This document shows, piece after piece, positions 1 to 5,865 of a stretch of 16,120 nt of DNA. The position numbers and the translations under genes are program-made. The stretch spans positions 1 through 16,120 of the forward strand of contig CAZWOU010000163.1 in NCBI GenBank assembly GCA_964635375.1, read 5' to 3'. Under the pieces are notes generated by a model. That model had not been told where the DNA came from and did not search any database. It saw only the letters and a program-made list of their open reading frames with translations. Each line of letters starts with the position of its first letter. Within the stretch, counting starts at the first letter, position 1. The stretch is from CAZMNY01 sp964635375 (GTDB taxonomy: Bacteria > Planctomycetota > Planctomycetia > Pirellulales > Pirellulaceae).

Positions 1-1227
1 TGGTTGGTCATTCTTACCCAGGGTGGCGAGATACTCGACCAGGTCACGGATTTCGCGGACCGTCAGGTTCATCGTCATCTCAGGCATCGCCGACGTCGCG
101 GCAGTCTGTTCGTCAACGTTGTCGCGATCGATCCGAATTGTCCGGTTCTCCGGAGTGACCAGCGTTAGCGTCTCCTCGTCTTCGGCCTTGATCTTACCGG
201 CGACGACTTTGCCACTATCGAGAACGATCGCGACCGTGCCGAAGCCTTTGGCGATCTTCGCGTTTGGTAACACGATGGATTCCAGGAAATGCAAACGGTC
301 GAGTTTCCGCTCGGGAGTTGCAGGTTTCGACAGGTCGGGGCCCGCCGTGCCGCCGTGCTCATCGATCTTATCGATCTCTCCCTGAGCCGTGTTGATTTGC
401 CCATGGGCAGCATCGTCAAGCCACTGCACGCCGCCATTCAATCCGCCGCCCCGAGGATAGTTGCCCCTGGCGGTCAGGTGAGAGGTCGTGGGAATGCGTA
501 ATCCTGCATGCGGCGCCGTATAGCACAGATAGGTAAAGAACGGCTGATTCGGTTTGGTCCTATGATGGTCGACAATCCACTTCTTCGTGCGCGCGGTCAA
601 CAGATCGGTCGAATAGCACTTCGCCAGACGGTCCGTCACATCCACAAAGCCGTCGTACAACGGACGGTTGCCCAGTTTGGGATAGTGATAATGTGCGTCA
701 CGATGGGCCGTGTAACCGTAGAAATAATCAAAGCCACGGAGCGTGGGGTGTGATGGGTTGGTCATGGGAGAACGGTCGCCGCGAACCGACTTGATACTCA
801 GTTGGTATGGCCCACCCGCCATTCCCCACTTGCCAATGGCAGCGGTGGCATATCCCGCATGCTCCATCACCGTGCCCAGGGTGTGCACGTTCGGCAATTC
901 GGCATCGAACTGGAAATTACGCCTTGCGCAATGCCCCTGATGTCGCCCCGTCATCAGCGACGACCGAGATGCCATGCATGATGGAGCGGGGCAGTAATGC
1001 CGGCTGAGGATCATCCCCTCCTTCGCAAACTGATCCATATTCGGTGTCGCGAACTTCTGCTTTCCCTTACGCCCGTTCTGCCAAAGCACGCCGATATCAC
1101 CAGGTCCCAAATCGTCACATAAGACGAAAAGGACATTTGGCCGGATAGCGTCTTTTGATGCAGCCGAGGCGACAGCGGTCAGCAGCACGGCAAACAAGCC
1201 AAAGACAAAAGAAATTCGTATTTCCAT
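1..1227 (-). CDS. Secreted sulfatase N-terminal half fused in frame to a heme-binding-domain (TIGR02603-like) C-terminus; 3' end beyond the window
   Basis: The minus frame is open from ATG at 1227 to the left edge (409 codons, no stop seen). Residues 1-23 form a signal peptide. Residues 29-245 are an alkaline-phosphatase-fold sulfatase: RPNVLFVLCDD supplies the metal aspartates (38-39), and C84-M-A-S-R88 followed by SSLMTG is the formylglycine site, with Ala in place of the usual Pro. IGKWG is at 131-135. The family normally continues for 200 or more residues with an SDNG motif, which is absent. From about residue 291 the sequence becomes GGTAGPDLS, LESIVLPNAKIAKGF (315-329) and REIRDLVEYLATL (391-403), the typical end of planctomycete putative heme-binding proteins. 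The CxxCH heme site that should precede GPDLS is missing. Both parts were checked to be in one frame. It may be a deletion fusion or an assembly chimera, so sulfatase activity is doubtful. Confidence 0.75.
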   Translation of the reverse strand, partial: MEIRISFVFGLFAVLLTAVASAASKDAIRPNVLFVLCDDLGPGDIGVLWQNGRKGKQKFATPNMDQFAKEGMILSRHYCPAPSCMASRSSLMTGRHQGHCARRNFQFDAELPNVHTLGTVMEHAGYATAAIGKWGMAGGPYQLSIKSVRGDRSPMTNPSHPTLRGFDYFYGYTAHRDAHYHYPKLGNRPLYDGFVDVTDRLAKCYSTDLLTARTKKWIVDHHRTKPNQPFFTYLCYTAPHAGLRIPTTSHLTARGNYPRGGGLNGGVQWLDDAAHGQINTAQGEIDKIDEHGGTAGPDLSKPATPERKLDRLHFLESIVLPNAKIAKGFGTVAIVLDSGKVVAGKIKAEDEETLTLVTPENRTIRIDRDNVDEQTAATSAMPEMTMNLTVREIRDLVEYLATLGKNDQP

Positions 1228-1242
1228 CGGACGTTTCTCATT

Positions 1243-1252
1243 NNNNNNNNNN
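1243..1252. other. Scaffold gap (10 Ns)
   Basis: Ten consecutive Ns lie 15 bases upstream of the start codon of the chimeric sulfatase. Ten Ns is probably a placeholder of unknown true length. The linkage of 1-1242 to the rest rests on scaffolding only, and the promoter of the minus-strand sulfatase is hidden here. Confidence 0.98.
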
Positions 1253-1548
1253 ATCGACCGAGTTGTCGGGTCTCTGTGACTTCCATCATTCTTCTTGTTT
1301 GCCTGTTCCGCCTCCAGCATGGCCCGTATGGCCTTGAGCTTTCCCGGCATCTGGTTCCAGAATTTCGGACTTTTCTGCGAAGCCCAATGTGCTCGCAGAC
1401 CCATGAAAACAGGGCGTTTCCAGCTGTTTCGCTCGAGCCTGCGTTAAACATCGTCCGCCATGACCAACACGATATTAGGCCGCGCGGGTGATTGGGCGGC
1501 AACCGCATGCACTAGCATGGCCTGTGTCGAGAAAGCCACTACGATCAT
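1253..1548 (-). pseudogene. Broken sulfatase remnant (signal peptide plus metal motif, then in-frame TAA)
   Basis: From ATG at 1548 the minus strand reads a hydrophobic leader (MIVVAFSTQAMLVHAVAAQS) and then ARPNIVLVMADDV, the classic N-terminus of a secreted sulfatase with its two metal-binding aspartates. A TAA at 1446-1444 stops it at once. The same frame then stays open to the N gap and gives coding-like sequence (WASQKSPKFWNQMPGKLKAI, then AMLEAEQANKK) that resembles the basic, helical C-terminal tails of such enzymes, although I cannot name it firmly. The whole catalytic core, including the CxPxR motif, is absent. The simplest reading is an internal deletion plus a nonsense codon. The leader lacks a clear positive n-region, so the original start may lie upstream (the frame is open back to 1686) or be damaged as well. 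It points the same way as the sulfatase at 1-1227. Confidence 0.6.
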
Positions 1549-1912
1549 TGTTGCCAGTGTCGTTCTTCCGTGCGGCAAACTGGGCGGAAATGACGGGCGG
1601 AAATTGGCCCCGGGCGGCGGTGAGGGTGGCAAGCATGGGGAAATCTCTCTTTCAATCAGAGCCTGCGCTGATCTCTGTTCACACAAGACCGGTGGGCGTC
1701 AGCAAATAGAGACGGAAGCCATCGTCAACCCGCAGCTCGGCAGCAAAGGAACCGAAAGCGGTTGGGCCCTCATATTGTCCATCGCACCACCTGCGAGGTC
1801 AATTGGCGATCATTCCGCCGTTCAAATACGTTACAAAGACGGTTGCGATAGACTGCTGCATTATTCCGTTGCGATCCGTGCACTTAGTTCCGTCTGATTC
1901 ACGCCAAGCCTT
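1549..1912. other. Intergenic region with a possible short gene remnant on the minus strand
   Basis: No complete gene is recognised. On the minus strand 1798-1682 there is a 39-codon stretch between two stops that looks coding-like: it contains YEGPTAFGSFAAELRVDDGF and ends LYLLTPTGLV followed by TGA at 1681-1679. It could be the 3' end of a lost gene preceding the sulfatase remnant. I do not recognise the family. No convincing promoter pair was found ahead of the plus-strand methyltransferase. Confidence 0.3.
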
Positions 1913-1918
1913 GAGGAG
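1913..1918 (+). promoter_or_regulatory. Shine-Dalgarno site of the methyltransferase
   Basis: GAGGAG is followed by nine bases and then ATG at 1928. This strong site fixes the start of the methyltransferase. Confidence 0.75.
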
Positions 1919-1927
1919 AAAGTACCG

Positions 1928-2683
1928 ATGGCCAATGACAATGAAGGCACTCGCCAGGGGATTGTCAAACGGTTTAGCGAGGTGGCGGAATCGCCCGGAA
2001 CCAAGCAGAAGTTTCCTATTGGTCCGGAGAGGGCCGAAAGCCTTGGGTACGACGGCGGCGAAATTGACGCCCTGCCATCGACAGTCACCGAGTCGTTTTG
2101 TGGCGTCGGCAATCCGCTGAAACTTGGACGAGTAAGTCCCGGTGAAACGGTACTCGACTTGGGTAGCGGCGCCGGCATGGACAGCATCCTCGCCGCATCC
2201 CAAACCGGCTCAACCGGTCGCGTCATCGGTATCGACATGACCGCGGCCATGATCGACAAGGCACAACGAAATGCGGAGATTGCGGGCGTCAACCATGTGG
2301 AGTTTCGTCAAGGAACCTTGGAGGCGTTGCCAGTTGAAGACAATCGCTTCGACGTGGCCATCACCAACGGCGTCTTCAATCTCTGCCTAGACAAGCCAAC
2401 AGTGCTGCGGGAAGTCTACCGCGTTCTTCGCCCGGGCGGTCGGTTCCAGATGGCCGATATCTTACTGCACGACGACGTCTCGCCAGGCGAGGTCGCTAAG
2501 ATGGGCGACTGGTCCGACTGAATTGCCGGCGCAATTTGGGAGCGGTCGCTCCGCAAGATGCTTGCTGATGTCGGTTTCGCGGACATTGAGTTTCACGGTT
2601 GGACCGGCTACTTCACGTCATCGCGCACGGAAGGGGCGCTCGTGTCGGCAACGAAGCCAGTGAGCCTTGGTCCTCAGCCGTAA
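1928..2683 (+). CDS. ArsM/UbiE-like SAM-dependent methyltransferase, candidate selenoprotein (in-frame TGA read as Sec198)
   Basis: This is a cytoplasmic class I methyltransferase. VLDLGSGAGMD (75-85) is SAM motif I, GIDMT (101-105) carries the ribose-binding acidic residue, and REVYRVLRPGG (161-171) is the usual post-motif. FCGVGNP places Cys58 just ahead of motif I, as in arsenite methyltransferases. The frame reaches TGA at 2519-2521, giving a 197-residue product if this is a stop. The same frame then continues for 53 sense codons with clear family sequence (IAGAIWERSLRKMLADVGF, then FHGWTGY) to TAA at 2681. Family members carry a catalytic Cys at the first position of the C-I-x-G-A motif (CmArsM Cys174 equivalent), and here that codon is the TGA. 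With the hairpin at 2531-2561 I infer selenocysteine and a full length of 251 residues. The alternatives are a nonsense mutation or a base-call error (TGC to TGA). The substrate may be As(III) or another soft metalloid or thiol, which is unproven. No arsR or other ars gene is adjacent. Confidence 0.72.
2519..2521 (+). other. In-frame TGA, candidate selenocysteine codon
   Basis: TGA sits as codon 198 in the context W-S-D-[TGA]-I-A-G-A. Downstream codons preserve family sequence without any frame shift. The aligned residue in ArsM-type enzymes is a conserved cysteine, the residue most often exchanged with selenocysteine. Confidence 0.6.
2531..2561 (+). promoter_or_regulatory. Candidate bacterial SECIS hairpin
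   Basis: Starting nine bases after the TGA, GGAGC (2539-2543) and GCTCC (2548-2552) form a perfect five-pair stem closing a GGTC tetraloop (2544-2547). Below it, TTTG (2535-2538) pairs with CAAG (2554-2557, one G-U) after a bulged G2553, then one A-A mismatch, then GCA (2531-2533) with TGC (2559-2561). The loop lies 22 bases after the TGA. The E. coli fdhF SECIS likewise presents a GGUC apical loop about 18 bases after UGA, and SelB recognises the loop G and U. The element is also coding sequence, as expected for bacteria. The bulge here is on the 3' side, whereas fdhF has a bulged U on the 5' side, so folding and SelB binding are inferred. Confidence 0.55.
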
Positions 2684-2729
2684 AATGCCCGTTTTGTTTC
2701 TCGGCCCCAACAATGTTTGGTCCCCATGA

Positions 2730-2756
2730 TGTTCATGACGACGTTGTTCATGACGA
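2730..2756. repeat. 12-base direct repeat, 15-base period
   Basis: TGTTCATGACGA occurs at 2730-2741 and again at 2745-2756, separated by three bases. The spacing is not a helical-turn multiple typical of operators, and it could be a slippage duplication. Function is unknown. Confidence 0.6.
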
Positions 2757-2795
2757 GGTTTAGCTTGGGCCACAAACTGTCCTTTTGGGGAGTCT

Positions 2796-2831
2796 TCGAG
2801 CGACAGAGCTCAATCCAAGAAGCTCGCTCGA
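2796..2831. repeat. Inverted repeat in the region upstream of the operon
   Basis: TCGAGCGA (2796-2803) and TCGCTCGA (2824-2831) are perfect complements with a 20-base spacer. There is no T-tract after it, so an intrinsic terminator is unlikely. A protein-binding site or a chance palindrome are both possible. Confidence 0.4.
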
Positions 2832-3146
2832 CTCCAGACGGTGCGGCAAGCCCGACCTAGACAGCGTCTATTCTCGAATCTCGGCAGTTGACTTCAGCCG
2901 TGTATCGTCGCCTGCCGTAAGGACGCTCAATTCACTCTACTCGCGCAAACCTGGCCCCGTCAGTTCTTGGCAAGTACCCCTGAGACTTCAAAGCTGCTAA
3001 TCTGGCAACTGGTTATCCACGCGATGTGAGAGGCCGATGTTCCGCTCGCGAACGCACGTTCCGGTGGAAATGAGTTAAAGATCAGGCAGCTTGTTGATAG
3101 CCGAATTTGAAAGCCTAATCTCACCGGTTGGCATGAGACATCTTTT

Positions 3147-3150
3147 GGAG
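3147..3150 (+). promoter_or_regulatory. Shine-Dalgarno site that decides the start at 3160
   Basis: GGAG lies nine bases before ATG at 3160. It supports this start over TTG at 3091, because the protein from 3160 begins directly with a good signal peptide. Confidence 0.6.
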
Positions 3151-3159
3151 ACAGACGGC

Positions 3160-4569
3160 ATGGCACGAACCCTGTGCGCCCTCGTTCTCGCGTTCGTCGC
3201 GCCAGTGTCTGCGGCGACCTCGGCCGAACCATTTAGCATCCGCGTCCTCTGCTATAACATCCATCATGGCGAAGGCGTGGATGGAAAACTTGATCTGGAG
3301 CGAATTGCCAAAGTGATTCGCTCGGTCTCGCCGGATGTCGTGGCGTTGCAGGAGGTCGATCGAAAGGTAGAGCGAACCGGTCACGTCGATCAACCCGCCG
3401 AATTGGCTCGCCTTACGAAGATGCAAGTCGTGTTTGAGAAGAACATTGACTTTGAGGGTGGCCAGTATGGAAACGCCGTACTGTCGAAGCTGCCAATCAT
3501 CGAGCACACGAATGTGCGGCTCCCTTCGTTGGATGACGGCGAACAACGCGGTGTATTGATCTGCAAATTGAAGCCCGATTCGCTCGACCATTCGATTCAA
3601 TTGCTTTGCACCCATCTGGATCACCGACCAGACGACCGAGAGCGCCTCGCGTCCGCAACGCAAATCAACCAGTTGATCGCTTCGAGAGGCGAAACGCCGG
3701 CGATCCTGGCTGGGGACCTAAATTCGACTCGGGACAGTCGCGTGCTGGCGGCGTTCGCCAAGCAGTGGCGACCTGCCAACACGGAAGAGCTGCCCACGGT
3801 TCCGGTGAAGAAGCCGAAACGGCAAATCGATTTCATTCTGCCGCGGCCCGCCGCTCGTTGGAAGACAAAGGATGTTCGCGTGCTTGACGAGGCCGTTGCG
3901 TCGGACCATCGCGCAATCTTTGCGGTCCTCGAACTTCGCTCTGAGTCTGATGAACAACGAACTCGAAGAACAATCAACCGGAAGGTTCAGCCCGTGATCG
4001 ATGAATTGGACAAGTTCTGTCGGGAACAGACCATCTACATGATTGGCCCGGCGAGAGCCAAGCGTCTGGCCGCGCTCGTAAGAGAGAAGAAGCCGAAAGT
4101 TGTTGTCGAGTGCGGCACTGCTGTTGGCTATTCGGGACTTTGGATTGCCCGTGAATTGAAGGCTGCGGGCAAGGGCAAGCTGATCACAATCGAGATCAAT
4201 GAGAAACTGGCCAAGCAGGCGAAGAGAAACTTTGAGAAGGCGGGACTGGCGGACGTCATCGAGGTGCGAGTAGGAGACGCTCGGAAACTGGTCCGTGAAA
4301 TCAAACAGCGCGTCGACTTTCTGTTCATCGACTGCAACTTCTCAAACTACGGACCCTGTTTCGCGGGAATCGAACACCAACTCGAAGACGGCGCTGTCGT
4401 CGTCGCGGACAACGTCGGCATTGGCGCTTCGTCGATGAAGGACTACTTGGATGTCGTTCGCACGAAGTACCAGAGCCACACGGAGTCGTTCGAAGTCGAC
4501 CTCCCCTGGGAGAAACGCGATGCGATGGAGATCACGGTCATAAAGCAGAAAGGCGAGAAGAGCCGATGA
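3160..4569 (+). CDS. Secreted two-domain fusion: endonuclease/exonuclease/phosphatase domain plus COMT-like O-methyltransferase
   Basis: The product has 469 residues. A signal peptide (1-19 or 1-22) exports it. Residues 27-258 are a complete EEP-fold phosphodiesterase/nuclease: CYNIHHG (Asn33), LQEVD (Glu65), THLDH (His152), AGDLNS (Asp186, Asn188), QIDFI (222-226) and SDHRAI (Asp249, His250) give all the expected metal and catalytic residues. After a charged linker (about 259-285), residues 290-462 form a class I O-methyltransferase: VVVECGTAVGYSG (314-326) is the SAM motif, EIN (345-347) binds ribose, FIDCN (389-393) and VADNVG (415-420) match the metal-binding Asp and Asp-Asn of catechol-O-methyltransferase-type enzymes. 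Fusion of these two domains in one exported protein is unusual, and a methyltransferase outside the cytoplasm would need SAM there. It is the first gene of the operon and overlaps the next by ATGA (4566-4569). The substrate is not predictable. Confidence 0.88.
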   Translation: MARTLCALVLAFVAPVSAATSAEPFSIRVLCYNIHHGEGVDGKLDLERIAKVIRSVSPDVVALQEVDRKVERTGHVDQPAELARLTKMQVVFEKNIDFEGGQYGNAVLSKLPIIEHTNVRLPSLDDGEQRGVLICKLKPDSLDHSIQLLCTHLDHRPDDRERLASATQINQLIASRGETPAILAGDLNSTRDSRVLAAFAKQWRPANTEELPTVPVKKPKRQIDFILPRPAARWKTKDVRVLDEAVASDHRAIFAVLELRSESDEQRTRRTINRKVQPVIDELDKFCREQTIYMIGPARAKRLAALVREKKPKVVVECGTAVGYSGLWIARELKAAGKGKLITIEINEKLAKQAKRNFEKAGLADVIEVRVGDARKLVREIKQRVDFLFIDCNFSNYGPCFAGIEHQLEDGAVVVADNVGIGASSMKDYLDVVRTKYQSHTESFEVDLPWEKRDAMEITVIKQKGEKSR

Positions 4570-5843
4570 AGCCAGCCACCTTTCTTTGGCTCACGCTTTT
4601 GCTACTGACTCCGCGACTGCCTCTGCTCGCAGCGGAAGACGCCGATCTGTCCCAGGAGCTGTTAAACGTCACCGATAAGATGAGCCATCAGCTGGCCAAT
4701 GCGACGCGTCAAGGGCTGATCGAGATCGCTGCGGTTAACCTTCCGGTCGATCCGCCCGGCGACTGCAATCACTACGGCTGGCCGGTCGCGACCATGGCGG
4801 GCGATACGATTGTCGTCATGCATCGCAGGATACCAGGCCACAAGGCCAGTGGCTCCGGTCGACCGCATGAGAAGATGTCGTACGGCGTCGTGTTGGTCAG
4901 TGGTGACGGTGGGAAGACGTGGTCAGACCCCTACGACCTGCGCGATTGCATGACGGCCGCGGACCGCACTCGGGGTGGCATCGTTCCCTTGTCGCATCGA
5001 ATGAAGTTCGACAAGGGGAACAAGTCGCCGCAGGGATACAAAGTACATTTGCACGCCATCGGCACGACCCGGGACGGCGGAGTCATTGCGATCAATAATC
5101 ACGGCGTGTTTCGGTCGGCTGACGCGGGTCGCCAGTGGAAGCACTTCTCCAAAGCGCTGCGAGACGACACGTTCCCACACCAGATTATCAACCTTGGCCC
5201 GCGGATCCTGGATCATCCAGAGCACGGGCTGTTGGCCTTTGGCAACTGGTTCGGCGAGGTGGACTCCTACCACAAGTACAGTGAACAACTCGTCGCGATT
5301 CGGTCGCGGGATGGCGGTACGACCTGGAACGTGGAAGACCATCCTGCCGGGTTTCGCCAATACGAACCGGCCGTGATGCTCCACGACGAGAAGTTCTTGT
5401 TCGTGACGCGAGACCAGACCGAAGTCCGCGCCCACAGGCAGATGACGTGGTCGCCAGGCGCACGGCCTCAGATCACGAAGACCAACCTCAACGATCCGCG
5501 TTTAGTCGACACCGTCGACCTCTCGTTCAACCCGGTGACCAGACGCTTGGAGATCGTGCGCAGCGAGCGACATCGAATGGAGGTGTGGCTGTGGAGTATA
5601 GCCCCCGCCGATTGGACGACTGGTCAATGGCGGCGCGAATGCCGCTTGCTGGCCTGCAAAGGGAAATTCTATTCCACGGCGGATGGGTTTCATCCCGCAG
5701 GTGCGGTGATCGACAAGAAACGCGGCGTGCAACACATCTTTGTCTACGCTGGCCATCCGAACGGTCCCGCCGGCGTCTTCCGCATCAGCCGTTCGCTCGA
5801 CACGCCAAAACTCAACGTTGCTCTGCATAAGACATCCCCCTGA
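4566..5843 (+). CDS. Secreted sialidase-like BNR/Asp-box beta-propeller protein
   Basis: The protein has 425 residues with a signal peptide (1-23, cleavage near LAA/ED). Three Asp-boxes of the form S-x-D-x-G-x-x-W are visible: SGDGGKTW (112-119), SADAGRQW (184-191) and SRDGGTTW (247-254), marking blades of a six-bladed propeller of the sialidase/BNR_2 superfamily. Arginines R87-R88 ahead of the first box and YEP (266-268) could be active-site elements, but I cannot confirm a full sialidase catalytic triad. Planctomycetes carry many such proteins annotated as exo-alpha-sialidase or simply BNR repeat proteins, and substrates are seldom known. Its start overlaps the upstream stop (ATGA), implying translational coupling, and the next gene begins 22 bases after its stop. 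Role inferred: extracellular glycan hydrolase or binding protein. Confidence 0.85.
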   Translation: MKPATFLWLTLLLLTPRLPLLAAEDADLSQELLNVTDKMSHQLANATRQGLIEIAAVNLPVDPPGDCNHYGWPVATMAGDTIVVMHRRIPGHKASGSGRPHEKMSYGVVLVSGDGGKTWSDPYDLRDCMTAADRTRGGIVPLSHRMKFDKGNKSPQGYKVHLHAIGTTRDGGVIAINNHGVFRSADAGRQWKHFSKALRDDTFPHQIINLGPRILDHPEHGLLAFGNWFGEVDSYHKYSEQLVAIRSRDGGTTWNVEDHPAGFRQYEPAVMLHDEKFLFVTRDQTEVRAHRQMTWSPGARPQITKTNLNDPRLVDTVDLSFNPVTRRLEIVRSERHRMEVWLWSIAPADWTTGQWRRECRLLACKGKFYSTADGFHPAGAVIDKKRGVQHIFVYAGHPNGPAGVFRISRSLDTPKLNVALHKTSP

Positions 5844-5865
5844 CAAGCCAGTTGATGAGGTCGAG

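Larger units (their letters stand above)
2684..3159. other. Intergenic region with small repeats, no convincing gene
   Basis: These 476 bases separate the methyltransferase from the next operon. Short open frames here (for example 2785-3000, plus) are rich in Ser and Arg and show no leader or family motif. The region holds a 12-base direct repeat and an 8-base inverted repeat, listed separately. The promoter of the 3160-8624 operon should lie here, but no clear -35/-10 pair stands out. Confidence 0.5.

Noticed and set aside
1444..1446. TAA in the sulfatase relic as a recoded codon
   Set aside because: TAA recoding is not expected in planctomycetes, and the catalytic core of the enzyme is missing, so a pseudogene explains it.
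1460..1897. Open frame of 145 codons on the plus strand
   Set aside because: It lies antisense to the sulfatase relic, lacks a ribosome site or family motif, and its composition follows the opposite strand.
1799..2203. Open frame of 134 codons on the minus strand
   Set aside because: Most of it is antisense to the methyltransferase, whose motifs and Shine-Dalgarno are clear.
2785..3000. Possible small gene of 71 codons, plus strand
   Set aside because: Ser/Arg-rich sequence with no leader, motif or ribosome site; likely chance.
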